Below, piece after piece: positions 24,179 to 31,195 of a DNA stretch of 64,000 nt; the stretch's first letter is position 1, and every line of letters begins with the position of its first letter. The DNA lies in contig NZ_JAUCBS010000013.1 in the NCBI RefSeq assembly GCF_034676705.1, positions 2,088,501 to 2,152,500 of the forward strand. Reading direction: 5' to 3'. The stretch is from Gemmobacter sp. (GTDB taxonomy: Bacteria; Pseudomonadota; Alphaproteobacteria; Rhodobacterales; Rhodobacteraceae). The notes beneath the pieces were generated by a model that saw only the letters and a program-made list of their open reading frames with translations, searched no databases and was not told the origin of the DNA. Position numbers and translations under genes: made by a program.

Positions 24179-24199
24179 CGTGCGTCATCGGTCGGGCAA
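24171..24199 (-). promoter_or_regulatory. predicted sigma-70 promoter of pdhABC
   Basis: On the minus strand TTGCCC is followed 17 bases later by TAGTTT. The -10 lies inside the palindrome. Boxes match the consensus at 4 of 6 positions each, so confidence is moderate. Confidence 0.4.
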
Positions 24200-24271
24200 G
24201 CAAATTCGGCGTGGCCCGCCAGACCGGCCGGTTCCTGCCGGCGCAGCGGCGCGCCCGGTGGCGGCCGTGGC

Positions 24272-24310
24272 TGCCTCCGGCGGGGATATTTGGATCAGAG
24301 CGAAAGGGGC
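24272..24310 (+). repeat. dispersed GTATTT-type intergenic repeat, copy 6
   Basis: GCCTCCGGCGGGGATATTTGG then ATCAGAGCGAAAGGGGC, between the AAA ATPase gene and pdhA. The first 13 bases are the same as in the copy inside putA (32927). Confidence 0.7.
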
Positions 24311-24314
24311 GCGG

Positions 24315-25634
24315 TCAGTGCGCGATCTGTTCCTGGCGCACGAACATGTTGGCCCAGGCACGGTCGATCAGATCGGGGGTCATCTGATAGGGGATGCCCT
24401 CGAATTCGCAGACCGCGATCATCTGGTCGATCAGATAGACCGGCTGGTAGTTGGCGAAATTGTTGTTGATCGTGGGGTATTTCGTTTTCAGCAGATGGAT
24501 CAGCGCGGTTTCGTCCAGCGGCATGCCGCGTTTCTTGGCGACCATGGCAAAGATTTTCAGGAACATTTCCTGGTTCGGCCCGTCCACCTTGATCTTGAAG
24601 AAGATCCGGCGCAGCGCGGCGCCGTCGAAGATTTCGTTCGGGTGGAAGTTGGTGGAAAAGATCACCAGCGTGTCGAAGGGCACGGTGAATTTCTCGCCCG
24701 ATTGCAGGGCAAGAATGTCGCGGCTTTCTTCCAGCGGCACGATCCAGCGGTTGACGATCTTTTGCGGCGGTTCGGCCTGGCGGCCAAGGTCGTCGATGAT
24801 GAAGATGCCGCCGGTGGCCTTCAGCTGCAACGAGGCCTGATAGGTGCGGGCGGTGGCATTGTAGGTCAGGTCCAGCATGTCCAGCGACAGTTCGCCCCCG
24901 GTGATCACCGTGGGCCGTTCGCAATGGACATAGCGGGTGTCATAGCGGTTCGAGGTGCGGCGCAGCTGGCCGGGGTCGTCCACCGCCGATTCCGCCGCCG
25001 AATGCACGATCGGGTCATAGACGGTGATGATCTGGCCGGAATATTCGATGGCGCGCGGGACATAGATCTTGTCCCCCAGCGCATCGCGGATCCCGTTCGA
25101 GATGCTGGACTTGCCGTTGCCGGGGGGGCCATACATCAGGATCGAGCGGCCCGAGGTGACGGCGGGCCCCAGATTGTCGATCAGGTCGGGCGGCAGGATC
25201 AGGTGCCCCATGCCGCGCAGCAGCTCGGCCCGCGTCAGTTTCAGCTTGCGCACCGACTGGCGGGCGACCTGTTCCTTGTAGGTGTCCAGCGGCACCGGCA
25301 TGGCGCCGTAATATTCCGACTGCGCCAGCGCATCCAGCGCGCGCGCCTTGCCGCCATCGGTCAGCTGGTAGCCCATTTCGTTGCCGCTGGTGGCATGCAG
25401 GGTGCCCGTCGCCTCGATCAGGCGTTGCCCGCGGGTGATGTCGACCAGTTCCTGCACCAGCGGCACCGGCAGGCAGATGATGCGCGCCAGATCGGTGACC
25501 AGCGACAGGTTCATGCGGAACATGGTTTTCAGCAGGATGTCCCGCATCATCACCATGCCCAGCCCCACATCCTCCAGCCGGCGCAGGCCCGGGGGCGGCG
25601 TGACGTTGGAAACGGCGTTGCTGTGCATGTTCAT
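24315..25634 (-). CDS. AAA-family ATPase of unknown role
   Basis: A 439-residue protein. The first about 130 residues look like winged-helix or adaptor sequence (LSLVTDLARIICLPVPLVQELVD). An AAA core follows with Walker A GPPGNGKSS (about 172-180), Walker B GGIFIIDDLGRQ (about 277-288) and sensor-1 LVIFSTNFHP (about 329-338). A C-terminal helical lid ends NMFVRQEQIAH. No membrane segment is present. Homologues occur through the alphaproteobacteria, but I know no established function. A GAGG is about 9 bases before the ATG. It is flanked by repeat copies on both sides, so it is probably a single-gene transcript. Confidence 0.82.
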   Translation of the reverse strand: MNMHSNAVSNVTPPPGLRRLEDVGLGMVMMRDILLKTMFRMNLSLVTDLARIICLPVPLVQELVDITRGQRLIEATGTLHATSGNEMGYQLTDGGKARALDALAQSEYYGAMPVPLDTYKEQVARQSVRKLKLTRAELLRGMGHLILPPDLIDNLGPAVTSGRSILMYGPPGNGKSSISNGIRDALGDKIYVPRAIEYSGQIITVYDPIVHSAAESAVDDPGQLRRTSNRYDTRYVHCERPTVITGGELSLDMLDLTYNATARTYQASLQLKATGGIFIIDDLGRQAEPPQKIVNRWIVPLEESRDILALQSGEKFTVPFDTLVIFSTNFHPNEIFDGAALRRIFFKIKVDGPNQEMFLKIFAMVAKKRGMPLDETALIHLLKTKYPTINNNFANYQPVYLIDQMIAVCEFEGIPYQMTPDLIDRAWANMFVRQEQIAH

Positions 25635-25721
25635 CGGCGGGCCTCGTGCAGGAACGACTCGTGCCTGACCATGCCGCCCGATTCCGGCAAATTCGGGGCG
25701 CCCCCGCGCAAGCCCCGTGCC

Positions 25722-25782
25722 TTTTCGCTTTGACCCAAATATCCTCGGGGGTTTCCAAAGGGGGCAGACGGCCCCCTTTGGC
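25722..25782 (-). repeat. dispersed GTATTT-type intergenic repeat, copy 7
   Basis: Read on minus, CCCCCGAGGATATTTGGG then TCAAAGCGAAAAGG. On plus the core is followed by CAAAGGGGGC-AGACG-GCCCCCTTTG, a 10-base stem also found at copy 9 with the same loop. Confidence 0.7.
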
Positions 25783-25831
25783 CAGCGTTACGGCCTGGCT
25801 CGCCGCAAATGGAACGGGGCGCCGCCGCGCC

Positions 25832-26728
25832 TCAGGCCGTTTCCAGCATGCCGCGCTGGCGGGCCAGTTCGGTCATGCGGGCCTGAAGCTTTTCAAAGGC
25901 CCGCACCTCGATTTGCCGGATGCGTTCGCGGCTGACGTTGTAGTGCGCCGACAGATCCTCCAGCGTCACCGGCTCGTCGCTCAGGCGGCGCTGGGTCAGC
26001 ACGTCGCGTTCGCGGTCGTTCAGCACGTCCATCGCCTGGGTCAGCAGATTCAGCCGGGCCGCCATTTCGTTGCGCGCCTCGTAATCTCCGGCCTGGTCGG
26101 CATCCTCGTCCTCCAGCCAGTCCTGCCATTGGCTGGTGGTATCGCCATCGCTGCCCACCGTCGCATTCAGGCTGGCGTCCGAGCCCGAGAGGCGGCGGTT
26201 CATGTCGATGACCTCGTCCTCGCTGACGTTCAGGTCATGGGCGATGCGGGCCACGTTTTCGGGGCGCAGGTCGCCGTCCTCCAGCGCGCCGATGCGGGAT
26301 TTCGCCTTGCGCAGGTTGAAGAACAGCTTCTTCTGCGCGCTGGTGGTGCCCAGTTTCACCAGGCTCCACGACCGCAGGATGTATTCCTGGATGCTGGCTC
26401 GGATCCACCACATGGCATAGGTCGCCAGACGGAACCCCTTTTCGGGATCGAACCGCTTGACCGCCTGCATCAGGCCGACGTTGGCTTCGGAAATCACCTC
26501 GGCCTGCGGCAGGCCGTAGCCGCGATAACCCATCGCGATCTTGGCGGCCAGGCGCAGGTGGCTGGTCACCATCTGGTGCGCGGCCTGGCTGTCCTGATGG
26601 TCGGCCCAGCGTTTGGCCAGCATGTATTCCTGTTCAGGTTCCAGCATCGGGAACTTGCGGATTTCCTGAAGATAGCGGTTCAGCCCCTGTTCGGGGCTGG
26701 GGGCGGGAAGATTGGCATAGCTGCTCAT
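25832..26728 (-). CDS. rpoH: RNA polymerase sigma-32 factor (heat shock)
   Basis: A 298-residue RpoH. Region 2 holds LRLAAKIAMGYRGYGLPQAEVISEANVGLM (in part) and FDPEKGFRLATYAMWWIRASI. The RpoH box is seen as QKKLFFNLRKAKSRI near residue 130. Region 4.2 is LEDLSAHYNVSRERIRQIEVRA. It directs polymerase to heat-shock promoters. The canonical RpoH box and length make it the RpoH-I type, distinct from the divergent paralogue at 44502. The upstream gap holds a good -35/-10 pair overlapped by a CceR-like palindrome. Confidence 0.95.
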   Translation of the reverse strand: MSSYANLPAPSPEQGLNRYLQEIRKFPMLEPEQEYMLAKRWADHQDSQAAHQMVTSHLRLAAKIAMGYRGYGLPQAEVISEANVGLMQAVKRFDPEKGFRLATYAMWWIRASIQEYILRSWSLVKLGTTSAQKKLFFNLRKAKSRIGALEDGDLRPENVARIAHDLNVSEDEVIDMNRRLSGSDASLNATVGSDGDTTSQWQDWLEDEDADQAGDYEARNEMAARLNLLTQAMDVLNDRERDVLTQRRLSDEPVTLEDLSAHYNVSRERIRQIEVRAFEKLQARMTELARQRGMLETA

Positions 26729-26784
26729 GGTTGATGTCCCTGTCCTTGGTCCGGGGCCCTGACCCTTTGGGGTGGCCTCGCCGG

Positions 26785-26823
26785 TGTTGACGCTAACGTA
26801 AGCATCACCGGCCGGTGGCTCAA
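26785..26823 (-). promoter_or_regulatory. rpoH promoter with overlapping LacI-type half-palindrome
   Basis: Minus strand: TTGAGC (26818-26823), 17 bases, TACGTT (26795-26800). The sequence TGTTGACGCTAACG (26785-26798, plus) differs from the palindrome TGTTANCGNTAACA at two positions and covers the -10 box. The promoter call is reasonable; the operator call is speculative. Confidence 0.4.
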
Positions 26824-26902
26824 GAGGGGGTGCCCTGCGGAATTCCTGACTGTTCTACGGAACAATGCCCGATTCCGTTCACCTGTTCCGGCAGATTTCA
26901 TC

Positions 26903-26937
26903 ACGGTCACGCGCTTGTCAGCGGCGCGTGACCGTGC
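26903..26937 (-). terminator. 13-base perfect hairpin after kup
   Basis: CACGGTCACGCGC and GCGCGTGACCGTG enclose a 9-base loop, starting 4 bases after the kup stop. The stem is perfect but followed by ATGAAATC rather than T's, so it may terminate weakly or protect the transcript end. Confidence 0.6.
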
Positions 26938-26941
26938 GGGA

Positions 26942-28918
26942 TCAGAACGTCACCCGTTCGCCCAGTTCCACCACGCGGTTGCGCGGCAGGTGGTAATAGG
27001 CGGTCGGATCGGCCGAAAAGCGCGACAGCAGCACATACAGCCGTTCCGCCAGCCGCAGCCCGCCCTTGCCCCGGGTCACCACCGGGTGGCGGCGGCCCAG
27101 GAAAAAGCTGGTCGCCATCACGTCGAACTTCAGCCCCGCCCGGCGGACCGAGGCCATCGCGCGTGAGACATTGGGGGTTTCCATGAAGCCAAAGCGCAGC
27201 GTCACCCGGGCAAAGCGGCCGGGCAGCCGTTCCAGCGAGACCCGTTCCTCGGCCCGGGCAAAGGGCACGCGCAGGGTTTCCACCGTCAGCAGCACGGTCT
27301 GTTCGTGCAGCACCCGGTTGTGCTTGAGGTTGTGCAGCAGCGCGGATGGCACGGCATCGGGATCGGGCGTCAGGAAAATGGCGGTGCCGGGCACCACATG
27401 GGCGGAACTGTCCTGCATCGACCGGGCAAAGCCCGTCACGTCGATCCGTTCGCGGTGCGCCTTGGCCAGCAGCGTCTGGGTGCCGGTCCACCAGGCGGCC
27501 ATGATCACCATCAGCACGGCCGCAATCGCCGCCGGGATATAGCCGCCATCGGCGATCTTGAGCAGGTTCGACGCCAGGAACACCAGTTCCAGCGCCACGA
27601 TGGGCGCCGCCAGCAGCAGCGCCACCGGCATGCCCAGCCGACCCGAGCGGATCACATACAGCACCGCCAGCGCCGAGGTGATCAGCATGGTCCCCGTCAC
27701 CGCGATGCCATAGGCCGAGGCCAGCGCCCCCGAGGACTGGAACGCCAGCACCAGCCACAGCACGCCCGCCATCAGCATCCAGTTGACGGCCCCGATATAG
27801 ATCTGGCCGCTCTGGTCATGGGCGGTGTGCCGGATGCGCATGCGCGGCAGCAGGCCCAGCTGGATCGCCGCCCGCGCCATCGAGAACGCCCCCGAAATCA
27901 CCGCCTGCGAGGCGATGACCGTGGCCAGCGTCGCTATCACCACCAGCACCGGCAGAAAGCGGTCGGGTGCCATGTGAAAGAACGGGTCGGCCAGCGTTTC
28001 AGGCTGGCTCAGCACCAGCGCGCCCTGACCCAGATAGTTCAGCACCAGCGCCGGAAACACCAGCGCGACCCAGGCGATCACGATGGGCCGGCGGCCGAAA
28101 TGGCCCAGATCGGCATACAGCGCCTCGGCCCCGGTCACGGCCAGAAACACCGATCCCATCACCAGAAAGGCGATGCCGATATGCGTGTCGATCAGCCGGA
28201 ATGCCCAGACCGGGTTGAAGGCCGCCAGCACCTCGGGCGCGGCGGCGACCTGCATCAGTCCAAGGCCGGCCAGCATCAGGAACCAGACCAGCGTGATCGG
28301 GCCAAAGGCCACCGCCATCTGGCCGGTGCCGCGCGATTGCAGGGCGAACAGCGCCGTCAGGATCACCGCCGCCACCGGCAGCACCATGTCCTGCGCGCCG
28401 GGCCAGACCAGCGCCAGCCCCTCGACCGCCGACAGCACCGAAATCGCCGGCGTGATCGCGGCATCGCCGGCAAACAGCGCGGCGCCCCCCACGGCCAGCG
28501 CCAGAATGGGGATGGACCGCCGCCCGATCGCCAGCCGCACCAGCGTATACAGCGCCAGCACGCCGCCTTCGCCCCGGTTGTCGGCCCGCAGCAGGACCAG
28601 CACGTATTTCACCGTCACGATCAGGACCAGCGTCCAGATCAGCAGCGACAGCAGGCCCAGAACCTCGGCCCGGTCCACGCCGTCGCCCGACATGTGGTGC
28701 AGCGTCTCGCGAAAGGCGTAAAGCGGCGAGGTGCCGATATCGCCATAGACGACACCCACCGCACCCACGATCAGCGCGATCATGCCTTGCCGCTTCAGGT
28801 CGGGGGGCGGCGGCTCTGCCTCGTCCCGCAGATAGTCGGCAATATCCAGTTCGTCGTCATCGGGCACGAAATGCCGTGTCCGGGCCCCGTTCAGGCCCAA
28901 GGTCTCTGTCTGTGTCAT
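26942..28918 (-). CDS. kup: low-affinity potassium transporter, KUP/HAK/KT family
   Basis: A 658-residue proton-coupled potassium uptake protein. About 12 membrane segments fill residues 45-460 with the family motif GVVYGDIGTSPLYAFRE (about 55-71) and GGEGGVLALYTL-like NRGEGGVLALYTLVR (about 113-127). A soluble C-terminal domain follows (about 470-658). The N-terminal extension of about 45 acidic residues (VPDDDELDIADYL) is longer than in E. coli Kup. A 267-base gap upstream contains no clear gene or obvious promoter consensus. Confidence 0.94.
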   Translation of the reverse strand: MTQTETLGLNGARTRHFVPDDDELDIADYLRDEAEPPPPDLKRQGMIALIVGAVGVVYGDIGTSPLYAFRETLHHMSGDGVDRAEVLGLLSLLIWTLVLIVTVKYVLVLLRADNRGEGGVLALYTLVRLAIGRRSIPILALAVGGAALFAGDAAITPAISVLSAVEGLALVWPGAQDMVLPVAAVILTALFALQSRGTGQMAVAFGPITLVWFLMLAGLGLMQVAAAPEVLAAFNPVWAFRLIDTHIGIAFLVMGSVFLAVTGAEALYADLGHFGRRPIVIAWVALVFPALVLNYLGQGALVLSQPETLADPFFHMAPDRFLPVLVVIATLATVIASQAVISGAFSMARAAIQLGLLPRMRIRHTAHDQSGQIYIGAVNWMLMAGVLWLVLAFQSSGALASAYGIAVTGTMLITSALAVLYVIRSGRLGMPVALLLAAPIVALELVFLASNLLKIADGGYIPAAIAAVLMVIMAAWWTGTQTLLAKAHRERIDVTGFARSMQDSSAHVVPGTAIFLTPDPDAVPSALLHNLKHNRVLHEQTVLLTVETLRVPFARAEERVSLERLPGRFARVTLRFGFMETPNVSRAMASVRRAGLKFDVMATSFFLGRRHPVVTRGKGGLRLAERLYVLLSRFSADPTAYYHLPRNRVVELGERVTF

Positions 28919-29111
28919 GATGGGGGTTCATCCGGGCCGCCCGACAAGGGTCGCGGAACCGACGTGCATCCGTGGACATCCCTGGCAGGGGACGCGGAAA
29001 GCTCCAGATGGTTACCGAACGAGTCGGCGTAACGTGGATTGCTACGCCTCGCTGCACCGCCGCGCAACACATTTCTGCGAGGGCAGCGTGGGGCGGCGGT
29101 TTCCGGCCGGG

Positions 29112-29183
29112 CAGGGGGCGCTGCCCCGATGCGGCCCCGGGGGGCCGCATCTCCCCGGGATATTTCGATCAGAGCGAACGGGC
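29112..29183 (+). repeat. dispersed GTATTT-type intergenic repeat, copy 8
   Basis: GGGGGCGCTGCCCC, then an 11-base stem GATGCGGCCCC/GGGGCCGCATC (29128-29151), then CCCCGGGATATTTCG and ATCAGAGCGAACGGG. This is the most elaborate hairpin of the family and ends 2 bases before the rluD stop region. Confidence 0.7.
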
Positions 29184-29185
29184 CA

Positions 29186-30229
29186 TCAGTCGCGCGGGGC
29201 GTGCAGCGTGGCGATCAGCGCGGCCATGTCGGCGGGCAGGGCGCTTTCGAAATGCAGCTCGTCGCCCGTGACGGGGTGGACAAAACCCAGCGTGGCCGCA
29301 TGCAGCGCCTGGCGGGGAAAGGCATCAACGGCCGCCGCCGCCACCGGCCCCAGCGCCCGCGCCGGCGCCTTGCGCCGCCCGCCATAGGTGGGGTCGCCGA
29401 CCAGCCCATGGCCGCCATGTGCCAGATGCACCCGGATCTGATGGGTGCGCCCGGTTTCCAGCCAGCAATCCACCAGCGCCAGCGCCGGCGGCGTGCCGAA
29501 CGCCTCGACCACCCGCGCCCGCGTCACGGCATGGCGGCCGCCGTGGGTTACCACGGCCTGGCGCTGGCGGTCGGTGCGGTGGCGGTCCAGCTGGGTGGCA
29601 ATGCGGATCACCCCGCCCGCCTCCACGCTGACGCCGGCCAGCCCGCGCAGCCGTGGATCGCCCACCGACGGCACGCCATGCACCAGCGCCAGGTAGTGGC
29701 GATGCACGCTATGCGCCTCGAACTGGGCGGCAAGGCCATGATGCGCGCGGTCGGATTTCGCGGCCACCAGCAGGCCGCTGGTCTCCTTGTCGATGCGGTG
29801 GACGATGCCGGGCCGCTTTTCGCCACCGATCCCCGACAGGCTGTCGCCGCAATGATGCAGCAGCGCATTCACCAGCGTGCCGCGCGGGTTGCCGGCGGCC
29901 GGATGCACCACCATGCCGGCCGGCTTGTCGATGACGATCAGGTCGCCATCCTCCCACACCACCGACAGGGGAATATCCTCGGCCAGGGTTTCCACCGGCT
30001 CGGGCGCGCCCAGCAGGATGTCGATGGCGTCGCCCGCCGCCACCTTGTCGCGCGGGCCCAGCAGCTGGCCATCGCGGGTGACCGCGCCCTCCTCGATCAG
30101 CCGGGCCAGGCGCGAGCGGGACAGCGCCGCCTCCTCTGGCACATCGCGGGCAAGCGCCTTATCAAGGCGGGCAGGCGGGTCGTCCCCAAGGACAACGCGC
30201 AGAACCCCGCTGGAAGGATCGGACACCAT
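29186..30229 (-). CDS. rluD: RluD-family 23S rRNA pseudouridine synthase
   Basis: A 347-residue synthase: S4 domain (about 20-75, RLDKALARDVPEEAALSRSRLARLI in part) and catalytic domain with HRIDKETSGLLV (catalytic Asp about 147) and the later GRTHQIRVHLAHGGHGLVGD. In E. coli RluD modifies helix 69 of 23S rRNA; RluC/RluA specificity cannot be excluded. The ATG at 30229 overlaps the ATG of the divergent gene (shared CCATGG). No strong ribosome site precedes it, so a start a few codons later is possible. Confidence 0.9.
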   Translation of the reverse strand: MVSDPSSGVLRVVLGDDPPARLDKALARDVPEEAALSRSRLARLIEEGAVTRDGQLLGPRDKVAAGDAIDILLGAPEPVETLAEDIPLSVVWEDGDLIVIDKPAGMVVHPAAGNPRGTLVNALLHHCGDSLSGIGGEKRPGIVHRIDKETSGLLVAAKSDRAHHGLAAQFEAHSVHRHYLALVHGVPSVGDPRLRGLAGVSVEAGGVIRIATQLDRHRTDRQRQAVVTHGGRHAVTRARVVEAFGTPPALALVDCWLETGRTHQIRVHLAHGGHGLVGDPTYGGRRKAPARALGPVAAAAVDAFPRQALHAATLGFVHPVTGDELHFESALPADMAALIATLHAPRD

Positions 30230-30542
30230 GGCTCACACCCCGGACGACGGCACGGGCAGCGCGCTGCCTGCCTCGGTGCGTCTGCTGCAATGGCTGGTGA
30301 TCGGGCTGACCGCCAGCATGATTCTGGGCGTCATAACCGTGGTCGTGGTGGTTGTCACCCGTTTCCCCGCGCGTCCCACGCCGCCGGTGCCCGAAACGCT
30401 GGCCTTGCCGCAGGGGGCAACCGCGCTGTCGGTCAGCCAGGGCGCCGACTGGATCGGCATCACCACCACCGACGACCGGATCCTGATCTATGACCGCGCC
30501 ACGGGCAACCTGCGCCAGACCGTCACCCTGACCCGGCCCTGA
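30228..30542 (+). CDS. small single-pass membrane protein (DUF6476-like)
   Basis: A 104-residue protein: short acidic N-terminus, one strong membrane helix (about 24-46, WLVIGLTASMILGVITVVVV), then a periplasmic beta-rich tail with ALSVSQGADWIGITTTDDRILIYDR. The family resemblance to DUF6476 is from memory. A GGAAGGA ribosome site lies within the antisense rluD coding sequence. Its start overlaps the rluD start by two bases head to head, and the pair is probably conserved in the family. Confidence 0.75.
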   Translation: MAHTPDDGTGSALPASVRLLQWLVIGLTASMILGVITVVVVVVTRFPARPTPPVPETLALPQGATALSVSQGADWIGITTTDDRILIYDRATGNLRQTVTLTRP

Positions 30543-30544
30543 TT

Positions 30545-30600
30545 TGCCTTTTCTGAAATACCCTCGGGGGTTTCAAAGGGGGCAGACGGCCCCCTTTGTC
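30545..30600 (-). repeat. dispersed GTATTT-type intergenic repeat, copy 9
   Basis: Read on minus, CCCCCGAGGGTATTTCAG then AAAAGGCAAA. The tail AAAAGGCAAA is shared with the copy inside putA. On plus the core is followed by AAAGGGGGC-AGACG-GCCCCCTTT, as in copy 7. Confidence 0.7.
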
Positions 30601-30626
30601 TGTCCGCGCGGCGGGGCGCGCCGGTG

Positions 30627-31091
30627 TCAGAACGCGGCTTCCTTCACCGCCTCCATCGCCACATGGGTCGATGTCGAGGCGACATGCGGCAGCGCCGAGA
30701 TGCGTTCGCCCAGCACGCGGCGATAGTCCTGGATGTCGCTGGTCCTGACCTTCAGCAGATAGTCGAAGCGGCTGGCGATCATGTGGCATTCCTCCACCTC
30801 GGGCACACCCAGCACCGCCTTGTTGAAGGCCTGCAAGGCGGCCTCGCGGGTGTCGGAAAGTTTCACCTCGACATAGGCGACATGGGCGCGGCCCAGACGG
30901 ATCGGGTCCAGAATGGCGCGGTAGCCGGTGATGATGCCATCCTCCTCCAGCCGTTTCACCCGCGCCTGGGTCGGGCTTTTCGACAGGCCGATCCGGCGGG
31001 CCAGTTCGGTGATGGCGATGCGCCCTTCGGTGGCCAGAACCTGCAGAATCGCCTGATCGAAGCGGTCCAGATCGGCGCCGGCTGATTGCAT
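30627..31091 (-). CDS. putR: Lrp/AsnC-family regulator, proline-catabolism activator type
   Basis: A 154-residue regulator: N-terminal helix-turn-helix (ITELARRIGLSKSPTQARVKRL, in part; about 27-48) and C-terminal RAM effector domain (about 65-145, YVEVKLSDTREAAL...EVEECHMIASRFDYLLKV). It is divergent from putA across 104 bases, the arrangement of Rhodobacter capsulatus putR-putA, where PutR activates putA with proline. The start at MQSAGADLDR has GGGGAA about 8 bases upstream; an earlier ATG at 31106 is possible. Confidence 0.9.
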   Translation of the reverse strand: MQSAGADLDRFDQAILQVLATEGRIAITELARRIGLSKSPTQARVKRLEEDGIITGYRAILDPIRLGRAHVAYVEVKLSDTREAALQAFNKAVLGVPEVEECHMIASRFDYLLKVRTSDIQDYRRVLGERISALPHVASTSTHVAMEAVKEAAF

Positions 31092-31195
31092 CGTGAAATT
31101 CCCCATCTTCAGGCAATCCGCCTGCAAAACGTTCAAGATCGGGACAATCGGCCGTCCGATCTGGGCTATCCTGCCACAAACCGGAGCGCCCTGCC

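Noticed and set aside
28919..29185. Possible small gene between kup and rluD
   Set aside because: Short frames lack ribosome sites, and part of the gap is a repeat copy with a hairpin.
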